This document shows, in pieces, positions 25,218 through 37,835 of a stretch of DNA of 64,000 nucleotides. Source of the DNA: Tamarix chinensis (Eukaryota > Streptophyta > Magnoliopsida > Caryophyllales > Tamaricaceae); NCBI GenBank assembly GCA_030549775.1, contig CM060175.1, forward strand, positions 32,653,262 through 32,717,261, given 5' to 3'. The translations under genes were made by a program, and so were the position numbers. How positions within the stretch are numbered: the stretch's first letter is position 1; each line of letters starts with the position of its first letter. A model generated the notes under the pieces. That model saw nothing but the letters and a program-made list of their open reading frames with translations, was not told the origin of the DNA and did no database searches.

Positions 25218-25262
<45 letters not shown>

Positions 25263-25287
25263 TATTTATTATTATTATTATTATTAT
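25218..25287. repeat. (ATA)n followed by (TTA)n, inverted microsatellite hairpin in the E0 5' end
   Basis: About 14 ATA/TAA units are followed, after ATTATT, by about 7 TTA units. The two halves can pair perfectly. Confidence 0.85.
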
Positions 25288-25354
25288 ATAGACACATTTT
25301 ATTCTATTCATTATTTTTAAAAAAAAAATTGGGATATTACAATTACAATTGGTT

Positions 25355-25590
25355 GTACCTGTCTATTCCATAGAACAATAATAGTGGTTAGGAGCTTCAT
25401 AGCATAGGGTTGTATATTATTGATATTATTCCACATGTTTAAAATAGTAGCCAGGAACTTTATACTTCGGGGTTGTATATTATTAATACTGTTTCACCAA
25501 TTGAGAATAGTGGCCAACAACAACTTTATGCTATAGGGTTATATATTGTTGATACTATTTCACTTGTTGAGAATAGTGGGATCCATTAAC
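25355..25590 (+). repeat. Strongly diverged TCCA...AATAGTGG array, remnant of an older plus-strand element
   Basis: Four degraded motifs (CTATTCCATAGAACAATAAT, TATTCCACATGTTTAAAATA and so on), each followed by AGTRG and a CCAGGAACTTTAT-like spacer, lie immediately right of the E0 5' end. This is probably the element into which E0 inserted. Only its 3' part (25342 to about 25760) is in the window. Confidence 0.6.
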
Positions 25591-25761
25591 TCAACATAAA
25601 TAAGATTATGGATCTTGATTATATCATATTATTAAACTTGAATTCAATTATCATCTTGCACCATATTATGCTAAGTTGTATGTAAGCTTATTCTTCTATG
25701 ATACACTATGACTCTATATAACTTTGTTATGACCGTATGGTTCCCTTACCTAGTATGTAGC

Positions 25762-26545
25762 TCTAGTACCCAATTTTTTTTATCTAATCTTAATCTCGAT
25801 TAATTTATATTTAAAACTAATATAAATTATAATTTATTGGTCAATATTTTTTAAAGCCTAACCCTAACCCTGGATACTTCATAGATTAGAAATTATTTTA
25901 AGTCTTAAAATTTTAAACCTAAACCTCATCCTAATCCTATCCTCATAATTTTCTCTCCTCTTTTCCCTTTTTGCTTCTTCCCCTCTCCCCTTTCCCCTTT
26001 TTCTTTCTTCTTTTTTACTTTCTTTCCCTTTCCCCAACCTATGCCTAGCTTCTCTACTTTCCCCTTATCCTTTTCCCTTTTTTACTAAACACACCCTAAC
26101 CCCCATGCACCCACCACGTTGCACTCATCTACCCTTTCCCATCCATGTAACCTTGTTGCATCACCCATCAACCACTCCGTGCTACTACTCGCCACCGACC
26201 TAGCTACACTATACTAATAACACCAAATTAGAATCATGCATTGAAAAAAGGAAGAAGAAGAAAAAAAGGAGAAAAAGGAAATAAAAGAAAAATAAAAAAA
26301 GTTTAGGGTTACAATTAGAATTGGGTTAAAATAATTTAGATTAGGGAATTAGGGTCATATTAATTATCAACCATATAGGGTTAGGTTGGTTAAAAATATT
26401 AATGACCTAGAATAAAAATTAAGATTAGGTTAAAATTTAAGATTAAGAAATTATGGTAAGGTAGAAATATTAATTTTTTGAGATTAGAATTAGGTTAAGA
26501 TATTAATTGTTCAGGAGTAAGACTAGATAAAATTTGGGTATTACA
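25762..26545. mobile_element. Foldback TGTAAC-family derivative with two inverted 5' ends
   Basis: The left end reads TAGTACCCAATTTTTTTTAT then CTAATCTTA. The right end is the complement of TGTAATACCCAAATTTTATC then TAGTCTTA. Both sides then have AT-rich sequence followed by a pyrimidine-rich block on the left (25940-26060) and a purine-rich block on the right (26240-26300), as expected for two element 5' ends facing each other. The possible duplication TGTAG/TATAG is weak. The left terminal bases are degraded. Confidence 0.45.
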
Positions 26546-27743
26546 TATAGTGTTGGGAGTGGGGAATTGAGTGACACTACCACCCTTAGTAGAGTCATAT
26601 GCCCCTAAGGTATTCCTTTGTTTATCAGTATTTATATTTTCCATCTTTCATCATTAGAGGTTATAGGATATTGGGTGTCATTTGTGAAGCCTCTAACCTT
26701 ATAGTAGTTGTGTCATTTAGATTTTATCATGAGCATTTCCATTATTTCTTGTATATTGGATCCCCTAGCTATAATTTTCCAAGACAAAAATAGAAATCAC
26801 ATTATAGGGGGGTCCCTCATGCTCTAGGTGTTAGGGTGCCTACTCTAATACCTTGGAAAGAATTAACTTCTCTGACAAAGGAAGGTGAGATGTCTGGTGT
26901 TGGAAAATGTCAAAGTCTTGTGAGAGGAGAAAACTTGGGGAGGTGGGGTCCTCCATTGATCTATATTGTCAAAGAGGATAATTTTGGAGAACAACATGAT
27001 GCTTTTATAGGTTAGCATGCAAAATGAAGGCCCATGTTGATGTGGGGGATTGTAAAAGGGTGAATTGGATTTTACACAGGTAGATTTTACCTTAAAAGGC
27101 TTTCACACCTTTGCGTACAAAGTGGGGAGGTTAATCCTCCTTGCTGACTAGTTATGACTAGTATAGCTTTTTGATGGCCAATATTTATAGGAGTGTGACT
27201 CATAAAATTTCAAGGTAAGCTTGGTATATTCTACATTTTAATACTTTCTCTCTCACGTGTATTAATAGTAATGATTTTTGTAGCACACAGACTGAATTTT
27301 GTTTTCTTTAAGGGTTCTGGTGCTACTAGAGAGCACACTAGTTATGGATCGATGTGAAGTAAATTTAGAAAAAGGATCCTTTCATGAGTTGGAACTGTAG
27401 TAGCCTTGGGAGGATCAACTGTTTTTGAATTCCTAAGTAGTGGGTCTAGATCCTTTCCAGTAGTTGTATGAGGCCAAGGAGTCCTTAGAGGAAGAGCACT
27501 CCTCTCACCATATATCCAAGTTGGCTTGGGGCCAAAAGAAGGCTATGTGGAAAGATAGGGAGGCTGAGTTGTTGTAGAAGTTTGAGGCTCAGGATTCACT
27601 TATCCAATCTATAGCCAAAAAGGCTCATACCTACAAAGATCAAATGGGATTCTTTTACAACTATGAGCAGGATAAATATGATATCAGAGTAGGAGGATAT
27701 CCTTGCAAAAAATTAGGACATGATGGGCCTCAAACAGGAATGA
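26546..27743 (+). pseudogene. Decayed transposon-like coding sequence (unclassified)
   Basis: Two stretches look formerly coding. Residues encoded at about 26640-26795 (GYRILGVICEASNLIVVVSF then RFYHEHFHYF) resemble the conserved region of a plant 'putative gypsy-type transposon' protein. The second, about 27440-27700, is charged and coiled-coil-like (KAMWKDREAELL, KFEAQDSLIQSIAKKAHTYK). Stops and frameshifts separate them. The family assignment is from memory of the fold pattern and is weak. Confidence 0.3.
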
Positions 27744-28537
27744 TGTAACACCCCCCAAATTTATAAACTAATTTTTTTTCTTTAAAATGAGTTTGTGAAA
27801 GCTAAAATGATAAAACACAGGGGGTATTCTACTACATCCAACATAGAAGAGCTGTTCCTTATAACTAACATGTATTGTGTGCATGGTAAAAATAAAATCA
27901 TACCTAGGGCTAGGGTGTAGGAAGAAATTGATACCATAATAGTGCATGGTACAAAACAAAGAGAAGAGAATATGTATAATGAAAATAGAGAACATAAATG
28001 TCTAGAGAGAGGGATATTCGAGATAATAATACTTTAGATAAAATGCATTCAACACTCACCACAACATGTCCCATCAAAATTTCCTTGCAAAGTTACAACT
28101 GGCCATTAAATCGGCAGGTGATCATATATTAGAATCCATTAAAATAATGACACCGAGTAAACCACTATTCAATGCTAAGCATGCAAATGACACAGAAGCA
28201 TCAACCCTCATTTTAATTTTTTAATAAAAAATTATGATGATAGAATTATTTTTCTATGCACACATAAGGAGTCCTTATGAAATGGTATTTTTTTTTAAAT
28301 TAATGCAAAATGAAGGTTCATATAGCTAACTCTCACCAAGTTTGGTTAAGGGAATGTAACATGAAAGACAACCACAACATTCAAGCCATCGAAATTCATC
28401 AATATGAAAGCATTCAAATCCTCCTTATTTAAATCAATTAATTTGGCATAATAATTAAGCTATGCAAGCCATATTCAATCAACCTCCTATTACAACTTTT
28501 TAGGTGGATTCAATGAGGCTAAAAAAGGATTTTATAT
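27744..28537 (-). mobile_element. E6: 3' end of a TGTAAC-family element, minus, interrupted by E7
   Basis: It begins TGTAACACCCCCCAAATTTA, followed by GTGAAAGCTAAAATGATAAA and GGGGGTATTCTACTACATCC, matching the 3' terminal block of E5 in reverse. It is cut at about 28537 by the start of E7. The remainder to the right of E7 could not be identified. Confidence 0.5.
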
Positions 28538-31500
28538 TATAACACCCCTAATTTACTAGCTTCAATTTTGTTTTGGCAGAAGAGTTAATTACCAAATTAC
28601 TGTGTGTTACTACCACACTTAGTATAAGTCTAGCTCCCTTGCCTTTCTTACACAAAGTGCTAAGGCTAAAACAAACCATAACTAGAGTAAATCAAAGGAA
28701 ATAAAATAATACATAGATAGAATTTATGAATAAATATTACCAGTACAGTAATATAACAAAAAATATAGCAAGGACATATGAGTCTAAAATAAAATCAATC
28801 ATGACCAAAATCCAGCACCCAAATTACGACACCGTTTTTCCCTAACTCTTAATCTTAAAGTCCCACTCTGAAAATGGAACCTTTTCCCAAGGGCTCCAGT
28901 TATCCTTCCCGTTCTTATATGCCTCATGCCACTCCATGGCCCTCATGTAATTATATGCAAAAGTAGTAAGACTTCATCATACCAAGTAAATCACAATTTC
29001 TCACAAGAGGTAGCATACCCACATTTCACATAGTCACACAGAATCCGAAAATCATACTTGAGCATAAAGCATGCACTATAACCACAAATAATATTCATGG
29101 AACAATGTATATAAACATCCAATCTCAAACTCAATAGTAACACATATCAGCAACTTCTCATCATTCAAAGTTACAAAGTTATATCTAATTAGTTAAATAC
29201 ATTATACAATCAACCTAAGGACATAGTAGTACACTTTGTATTATTGTTATTGAAGGTAACACAATACTCTTACCTTGAACCTAGGGATACAACGATATGC
29301 CCAATAATACTAGTACATAAGGCAACATAGTATCCTCCCAACCTTGGTCACCTAGTCCTTGAGTATTGATATACCCTATAGGACTCGTAGGTTACCTATA
29401 GAGTAGAGTAGGGCCTTAAAATGGGGACCGGTGAACTAAAATAACGAGGGAATGCACCTCACTTCTAGGGTAAGAAATCCTAGAGAGCAACCATTCCCAA
29501 CTAGAGGTCTTTCACTTTAAGTATTAATATTTTATGGAGTGATCACATAAGTCACATATGACACAACAATACCATTTTTTTCATACTTAACCATTTTTTC
29601 CTTTTATTTCCTATTATTAAGGTAAACCATAAGGTCATAGGTGTATGTCAAGTTAAGTCAAGGTAAAGGTTAACATATCAAAAGTCTAATTCCATCCTAG
29701 CATTCATTTATTTATATAAGAGACATTGGGTAAAAGCTACCAAAATGGCCTTCAACACCTTAGTTTTACTATTTTATTAATTTTCGTACAAAAAATTATT
29801 ATTACAAGAAATTTTTCATAGGGAAGCAGGAGGAAATAACTCACATTATTTTAGCATGTAGGAAATATTTGTATTTTGTTGAGTAACTATATTTTCTACT
29901 TTCCATGCATTTAATGGATTACACCCTCAAAACTCTAATCATGCAAATTTCATGTACAATATCTTTCATACACCATGTACATATACATTTAAAGCATAAC
30001 AAATCATTTAAATAATCATATTATCATCACACTATATGTAGGAAATTATCACTAACATAAGGCCATATGAATAAAATTTATCATAAGCTAACCTTAATCA
30101 TGCACATGTGCTTCCATGCAAATCATTGTAACCCTAACTACAATACATGAGAAATCATGAGGCATTTACCATGGAATTTGAATCATAACTTGATAAGAAT
30201 GGAAATCCTAACAAAATATTAGACATGAAGAAATAAAACATTTGACTTATTACTATACATATAACTTAACTTTCACACTCAAGCATATTATCCCTTCCTC
30301 ATGTTATCATTTTATCATGAATGCTATAATACTTGAAAAGCATAAAACCTTATCATTATTCTAGGTCTAAACAATCATAGCATGATCGCACAAAATTTAT
30401 ACTGTCTTATGAGTGATTGGATTTACTTAATCCAAGCTTACATAAAAAGAAGTCTTCTCCAACGTCCTCAGGGATTACTTAGGAGTTTAACATCAAAAAA
30501 TATATGCATTAGCATATAATATTACAAAAAAATCCAAAATCACTAAAATAATTTAAGGCTCACTGACCGGCTAAACGAAGTAAAAGAAAGCCAAAGAAAA
30601 TTTATCACCAAGGAAGGAAAGCTTTTGGTTGAGAAGGTGGATAAGTAATTTTGGTCTTGGCTGGTGCTTGGGGGCCACAAATAAGAATGATGTCTAGTAC
30701 TAGGGATGCCACAAATGGAAAAAATGGTATAACAAAGTGTGGCACAAAGGGTCGAAGAAGTGGATAGGGCCTTGGTGGCAACACAATGGGGAGAGCTTTT
30801 GCAAAAATGGCTGAAGGTAAAAGAGATAGGCTTTTGTGGGTTTTGTTGTAGGTTGTGGGGTGTTTTTGGTAGGAATTTACAAAGGTAAAGGGGATAGAAC
30901 AACAAGGTTGGCTGAGGGTGTGGTGGTTGTTTCAGTGGGAAGAGCCGGAGAAAAAGGAGGGGAGAAGTAGCGTAAGGAAGAGGCTAATTTTAAGGAGTTT
31001 GTGCATTGTTGATGCGGAGGGTTCAACATTGGTTGTCGATGCAGGGGGTGAGGGATTGGTGATGATGACCAGTGGTAGGTTAAGGAAGCCGATGGAGGGT
31101 CATGTTGTAGCAAATAAAAATGGCGGTGGAAGGAGTAGATGACAATGGAGAACGGTGAGGAAAATTTGTGTGTGAGGGAGTTCGGGAGAAGGGGGATGTT
31201 GTAGGTTTGCTCAAGAGCTTTGGCACAACATAAGAGGGATAGGAGAAGTGATTGAGAATAGAAGGGTGCAAGGAAAAGAGAATCAAGACAGGTAGAGGAA
31301 GGAATAGGGGAGAGGGGAGGTATGGCATAGATGGTGTAGGGTGATGGTTCATAGGGGTAAAGTGTTGGGGTAGAGGGAGTAGGATGAGGTAAAGAAATTC
31401 TAGCACTAATTAGGGGATAGGTTAGGGTAAATATCTAGGTGATAAATTAGGGTAAAATATCCAGGTAAAATATATTAGGTTATCAGGTTAGGTTTACTCA

Positions 31501-33600
31501 ACGAACAAATACCGATTTAGACCCAACCAAGGTTTAAAATTGAATATGCATCCTCTAGTATATTTTAATACACTTAAAATTTATATCTAATAAATCATAA
31601 TATTAGTACGAATATTATAAATATATTTATTACCATTTATCCAAAATATTTACTATAATTAATACACATAATTATCGGTTATAATTTGGATTTTTAAAAA
31701 TAGGGTGGTAGCGTGTTGTTGCTGCTATCAAATTAAACCTATTCCTAACCCAAATAATAATAATTAACAATACGTAGTATAGGGTAAGGAAGGATCATTC
31801 CCAAGAGGAGGATGAAATTTTAAACTCTAAAATATTAAATAAAAATAATTAATAAAAAGAACATGGTATACATATATATACTATTCACATATTTACAAAG
31901 ATTTTGGGGGGGGGTTCTCATATAAAGGGAAAAATAGTAATTAAATTAGCTAATAGCTGAACTATTAACTAAACTAATCTAAGAATTAAATAAATATAAA
32001 TTATACATATCTACCCTTCTCCATCACAACTTCTATATTAAATTTGCATAGCCAATTTCTATTAAGCATAAGATATTTAAATAATTAATGTTGATAGGCT
32101 AACCGTAAAGAATTAACCAGCTAACTCTCCCGACTCAAGATATTGTCTAATTAGGCTAACTCCCGCGTTTTCCCTAATACTAATTAATCTCTCTAAATTA
32201 ATCTTTGCCATTCAATTAACCTAGAGATAAATTAATTGCATTAAGCTCTAAGGAAACTCATTAGCCCTAGCCAAATTAAAAACCCCGCATTCTCAAATTG
32301 ACTAGAATAAATTATATTTTAATTCAATTTAGTTACTTGCGAAGACCCCAAATTAAATTAATTGCTAATTTTTCCAATTAATTACTACCCCTCTAGAATT
32401 AATCGGATAGCTACAACCCTTATCCTATAAATTGATCAGATTTCATATATCGGACAAGAATTTATACACGAATCGCAAATATAACTTATATATCAAAAAC
32501 TCAATTATTCAATATCTGAAATAATAACACACAATAAAAATTTGAGCTTAATAAAACATGGCTAATTAAATTTAATATAGAACACAAGTTTCATTAGGAA
32601 TACATTAAAGTTTAAGAAAAGAATTATATAAAGGAGGAAATTTTAGAATAGGTACAGTAACTTTCCGGTCGAAGTGCACTTGTCAGGATTCCTCCAACAG
32701 AACAGTTACTCTCCATAGGATCACGAACCCGCTCGTTTACTATGGCTAATCCCTCTATTTATATAAATTATAGACTTAAATTTAATGCTCCCTAATTTAC
32801 TTGTGGGGAGGAGCAGGGAATAAGAAATTAAAAAGAAAAGGGCTCTCGGCTTCTTATATCTTTGATGATGATTCGAATTTATTTCTGTGCTTCGGTGGGC
32901 TGCCTTGTTCCTCTCCTCCTGTGTGTGTATTAAGATGTATATATATATATAGTGCATGGGCCATTTTATCTCTCTCTCTTTTCTTTGGTTGTAACTCTTA
33001 CAATATTTAAGGAAAGTTGTTACATAAAAATATTACATTTTTCTTTATTTCCTTTATTTCCTTGATCTTCTCTTTATCATTTAATCTTCACTTGAAACTG
33101 TTACATTTTATTAGTTACAAACTTAATTTCTTGGTGCGTGTCTTTTCAGCTCCTGGCCCACATGCATTGTTGCTAATGGGGCACTTGCAAAGAAAGAATA
33201 ACAATAGTAACTAATTAAATCACGCCTACCAAACTTTTATTATATAAAATACTTTAGTTGTAACTTTAAGTTCAATTTTTCCAATTATACGTCTAGATTT
33301 AGAGAAATATTCTAGAAATAAGAATTGTAGATCGTGATTTTAGCTTTACATAGAAATTTGAATCGTCTAAATCCAAGTTCATACATGAAAGTTATAGCCA
33401 AAATATTGCATGTTGTCAAATTACATATAAATTTTCATCTTTTTGTTCAAAATAAATTGAATATATGAGATTATTATATTTTAAGCATAAAATTATAAAC
33501 AATTTAAATAACCTCACATATTACTAAAATAAGTGACCAAAATTATAGAATAAAATGGTATAAAATATATAAAAATATATGTTTATCATAGGGTATAACA
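28538..33600 (-). mobile_element. E7: TGTAAC-family element, minus, decayed
   Basis: The 3' terminus TATAACACCCCTAATTTACT is at 28538. Then come TACTACCACACTTAGTATAA and CAAAGTGCTAAGGCTAAA (3' block), a segment near 29485-29550 matching E1 1880-1950 (CATTCCC...AGGTCTTTCACTTTAAGTAT), and a GA-rich block at 30590-31400. The 5' end is either near 31710 (AAAATAGGGTGGTA) or, if another element is nested there, at 33600 (ATAGGGTATAACA). The latter gives TATAT/TAAAT as an imperfect duplication. The minus-strand Pro/Ser/Leu-rich frames at 30543-31406 lie in the GA-rich block. Confidence 0.5.
31711..33590 (-). mobile_element. Unclassified non-coding repetitive segment inside the 5' end of E7
   Basis: It starts GCGTGTTGTTGCTGCTATCA and includes GTATAGGGTAAGGAAGGATC then ATTCCCAAGAGGAGG. 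A long AT-rich centre follows with TAACCTAGAGATAAATTAAT, and the segment closes with CATATATTTTT-type sequence near 33585. The GGATCATTCCCAAGAGGA block resembles a dispersed non-autonomous element I have seen in several plant genomes but cannot name. Short ORFs (for example 32801-33010) look incidental. Confidence 0.35.
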
Positions 33601-34881
33601 TAAATAGCCTAAGAGATTCAAAATTCATACACAAGCACCAACATTTTTAGGACAAGTTAGCGCATTTTGAAGGTTTCAAGATATGATTGTGTTGAAGATG
33701 GAATGTGTAATGTGTTTATACACATTTTCAAGACCTTAAATTAATTATAAATTATGTACAAATTATCTCTCTAATTAGCTTATCACATTCATGCTTTAAG
33801 ACTCACAAGTATTGGCCATTTTTTGCAGTTTTTTGAATTTTTTAACAAATTTAATGCAAAAATGAAGTGGGAGAAAGTGCAATAGATATTAAGTTGTTTT
33901 GGGGATTTATTTATGATATTTTTGGGTCCTTTTTGATAGATAAAAATATTACACAAAAGTCCATAACTCCTTCTACATAACTAGTTAAATAATAGGTGAT
34001 TTTAGTTATATTAAGGTTATTTGCTTATTCCATTTTTTTTGTTTTTGATTCATTCCATTTTAAACTTCCCAAATTCAATACTTAACATTGGGAGGAATTT
34101 ATTTTGTAATTTTTGAAGTTCCATCCATAAAACATGATTAGGGCTGGTTAGGAGTATTTTTTAACTTGCAACTTATCCTTACAAGTAGCTAGCTAACCTT
34201 GTTACTTTTTTAACCTCCCAATCAAGTGAAGAAGTCTTTAGAAAGTTATTTATTTTTGTATTTTCAAAATTAATCCATAGGTACATCATTTGGGTTGGAT
34301 TTTCTTTTGTTAGTCATAAAATTGATAATTAGAACTCATTAGGTAATTGTATACTTGAGTCCTAACTATTTAAGGGTAGATTGGTACTTTTGTACCTGAA
34401 TGAGACCAACACATGCTATATAAGTGTTTTCTCATTCATGAATAAGATAAAATTTTGTTTCCCACATTTTGTGTTCAAATACGCAAACACATTTGCATTC
34501 AATAGTTAAGTGAAGAGCATTGTCTTATCATCTTCAAAAATCATACTTACTTTATCTTAAGAATTTAAACTTTAGGTGGTATTTGTAAGTATTTGGTCTT
34601 GGGAGGTTACTAATGATCAAATGTTTCACTCATTCTTCTATTTTAATATTTGGTGGTAAACGAAATAAATTACCCTCTTCCTTATCGTAACTTAATTTGT
34701 TTCTCACATGCATAAGTAAAGGTCATATGGAGCACATAAAAAGTTTCTCTAGAGGACAAAATGGCATAAAAACAAAAAATAATGCATGTGATAACAAGAA
34801 TGATAATGATGATCTACCATAACCATTACTAAGACTGATTCCTCAACATATAATTACTTTTGACCACATATAAATTCAGTA
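33601..34881. other. AT-rich sequence with no recognised gene
   Basis: No coding or terminal signals are seen, apart from a diverged relative of the foldback MITE at about 34490-34690 (TTTATCTTAAGAATTTAAAC, GGTGGTATTTGTAAGTATTT). Confidence 0.4.
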
Positions 34882-35650
34882 AGTGATCACCCCCAAAGTT
34901 TTTTAAATTTTATTTTAAATTTAACCCTAAAATCTTAGATTAATTATTTTCTAACCATTGATTTGTACCACAAATAAAATTTTAAATAATTCATTTCATT
35001 TATGTTTACCTTTTTTCTTAACCCTCCCTCTTAACCGATTAATTTTTTCATCTTATTTTTCTAACTAAGTACCTTAACCTAACCAACCTAAATCTAAAAC
35101 AAAATAATCTTAGTTTATCCTACCTCATGCCAACACTCTAACTCAGGCAACTCTCATACCACATAATTTTTCCTATGTAGAGCCCTCCCTATGTCTCCTC
35201 TACTTTTCTCACAACATCCCTCTAACTCATCACCACTCTCATTATTCATTTGGTATTTTCCCAGCCATCACCACTGGCCTCTTCCTTTCTTCTACTTCTT
35301 CTTCATTTCACAGCCCCTACTTCGAAATCTTTTTCAATGTAGCCTAGCTCCTGCCATTACAGACCAACCACCATTAACACCATCTTGTGCAACCATAACC
35401 ACAGAGTCTATTACCCTTATTCAAGACTATCATCATTTTCCTTCCAACCTAAACACCCTTTTTTTTGGTTTCATTAAGTCATACTCATTCACTTTGCACA
35501 TCACCACACCCTAATTGTGCCCCTTTTGTATGTTGCCACCAAAACGTAGCTCCACCACCTTCTTTGTCACCTGTCTCCCTCTCTCCCTTGTGCACACGCC
35601 TTCACCCCTTCTTGAGGCATGTTAATGTCATCATCACGACTCAAGGGTCC
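34882..35650 (+). mobile_element. E9: 5' fragment of a TGTAAC-family element, plus
   Basis: It begins TGATCACCCCCAAAGTTTTT, then has AT-rich sequence and a pyrimidine-rich block (35000-35640) like the 5' parts of E4 and E5. The Ser/Thr/Pro/His-rich frames at 35191-35656 are in this block and are not called genes. The right side is truncated and no 3' block follows. Confidence 0.4.
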
Positions 35651-36059
35651 TTATGATATGACCTGGTTACCTCTAGATTTGTTACCTTTGCGATTATGAA
35701 TTCCTTCTTAACAAGAAGGTGGCGTAGGAGAGTTTGCTAGGTGCCTTAGAGATGGTGGAGGTTGTTGTTGATATAGATGGTATAAATTCTTTTGGTGAGG
35801 AGGAATCTAGGTAGCATGTGGAGTAAGTGGGCATTACCTTAGGAAAATCTAGTTATGCACTTTAGATTGAGAGTAGTATTGGTGTGTAGGATCTAATGTT
35901 AGACTCAGAGATTATTTTGGGTGTTTTTTCTACCTTGTGATATCCTGTTGGTGTTGCTAAGGAGATGTGGCCTCTTTTGTCAACTTAAACATTGGTATGT
36001 GATGTTTCACTGGTTATTCTTTTGTTGTATGTTTATATTTTGTTTTTCACAATAAAAGA

Positions 36060-36735
36060 AATGTCTGAGGAGAACAAGTTGAAGACTTTTGATGTGTCTA
36101 AATCCAAAGCAATTACGGTGGCTTGCTTAGTCAACGATTCATACTCTATAGGTGTGAGATGCTTGATGTATGATTCAATTAGTACCGACTGCTGTATTGC
36201 TTGTGTGGTGAGCATATGTGTTGTGAGTCTCTTGAAGACACCTTAGTTAGGTGTGGTAAAGATTCTGGGGGTACTTGGTGTGTACAGTATTAACTTATAT
36301 CAAGTATGTATTGTTGACTATCCTATTAACAGATTACTCTGATCTTGATTGTGGTCTTGATGATCAAAGGTACACTAGTTGGCCAGTGTTCAACCTTAGA
36401 GGTCCTAAGGTTATGTGTTTGGTTATGATATAGACTTTTTAGGAAGCCTCATGATTTGGTAGTTTAGGATGAGAGTTGGGGTTTGGTCATGGTGCTCTAG
36501 TTGTTCGTGGTGATATCCAAAGTGTTATTTGTTTAGCGAAGAATCAGAATTCTATCCATTGTCAAATAAAGCACATTGACATTAGGTATTATTTTATCTA
36601 GGGTATTGTGCATGTAGAAAAAGTTGTGTTGGAGAAATTAGGTACTTTAGATTATCCAATTGATATGCTAATGAATCCATTGATTGTGGGTAAGTTTGAT
36701 TTTTTCTCTAACTTGGTTGGTGTTCATAGGCCATG
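36060..36735 (+). pseudogene. Copia reverse transcriptase C-terminus and RNase H remnant
   Basis: In plus frames the region reads SEENKLKTFDVSKSKA...GVRCLMYDS (36064-36180), like the SLMYAM...TRPDI segment at the end of Copia reverse transcriptase. It continues DLDCGLDDQRYTSWPVFNLR (about 36340-36400, compare SDLDDRRSTTGYVF). At 36515-36735 it reads VICLAKNQNSIHC, KHIDIRYYFI, VLEKLGTLDYPIDMLMNPL and FFSNLVGVH. The last matches the Copia RNase H terminus (AICLAKNP, KHIDVRYHFIR, NPADMLTKP). Several stops (for example after YYFI) show it is dead. Confidence 0.7.
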
Positions 36736-37015
36736 AGGTTTTTTATTAGGCTAGATTTTTGTAGAGGTCTTTTCATGTTATGCATCACAAATAATGTGTC
36801 AAGATGAATAATTATGGGTTTTAATTAGGCATTTGAGCACAACATAACATTGTTGTTGTTCATGCATGTGTTGGAGAAGTTTGGTATAATTTAGAATTAT
36901 GTATGAGAAGCATAGGGGGCATGTTATATTACACAGATCGTGCTTCCTTAAAGATGAAGAATTATTTATGTGTTTTGGGCAAAATTCAAATGTAAAGAAA
37001 TAAATATAGGGGGCT

Positions 37016-37370
37016 TGTGTTTCCTAAACATGAATCATGTTTTTTGTTTATTTCCACCATATGTTGTACTCCACAGGATTTTTTTCTTCTACAAAAGGAT
37101 ACGTGTTGAAACCCTAGACATTGAGAGTTGTGTGTCTGAACTTCTTCTTCTTTTTCATAGAATTCTCCCTTCAAAGAGAATTATAGTTTTATTTAATTGA
37201 GTATTTGATTGATTTAATCATATTGTAATTACATAAGTGTGTGAATAAAGATCTCCACTTTTTTTTCTTCTAAATTGCTCTATTTTATGTGTGATTTTTC
37301 AATTGTTTATAATCTTGTTAATCTCGATTTAGTGTGGATCTCTATAAATCTACACTATTTTTGCAACACA
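37016..37370 (+). mobile_element. Putative 3' LTR of the Copia remnant
   Basis: A polypurine-like run ATATAGGGGGC precedes TTGTGTTTCC at 37016. About 350 bp later the sequence ends CTACACTATTTTTGCAACA, with an AATAAAGA signal near 37245. The position downstream of the RNase H end fits a 3' LTR. No second copy is in the window for comparison. Confidence 0.35.
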
Positions 37371-37835
37371 TCCCATGATATATACAAGGCTAAGTATTTA
37401 ACCAACCAAGCATAAGGAACAAAGTCCACAAAATAGAAAATGTAAAAGATAATAAGTGTTGGGGTTTACAAACTAATACTTTAGCATGTACAAAAACAAA
37501 ATGGAAGTATAAAAGGAGAATAATAACTAAATAATTCAATATAAGAGGAATGTCTTGGGCTCTTAAGGAACAATAAAAGAGAAAATCCACTAGATATCTA
37601 CTCTCATGTTCCTCATAACCAACAAATAAATTGGATAGCTACGGACCATCTTTACTGCTTGCATAAGGTACTCTACTTGTGAGATTGATTAGTTGGCTAA
37701 TTAAATGGGCACATGAGTACACTATGTACCTAGTAAGCCAAGTTACCTAATTATGGAGTTTAATGATGCATATAAGGCTATATAAGGTACATAAGTTATC
37801 TATCTACTCAACATGCTTATATAGTAACATACTCA

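Larger units (their letters stand above)
1..25341 (-). mobile_element. E0: oldest readable TGTAAC-family element, minus, interrupted by E1 and E5
   Basis: The element's own sequence is 1-391, about 18827-19758 and 24297-25341. Bases 1-385 hold diverged copies of the CCACTATT...GGTGGACCGG array. Bases 18827-19758 hold a G-poor tract in place of the usual internal array. Bases 24560-25060 hold the GA-rich complement of the leader-like block. The 5' terminus is ATTGGGATATTACA ending at 25341, followed by ATTAC as the presumed target duplication. The 3' end lies before base 1, so the duplication cannot be paired. No coding capacity is visible. Confidence 0.6.
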
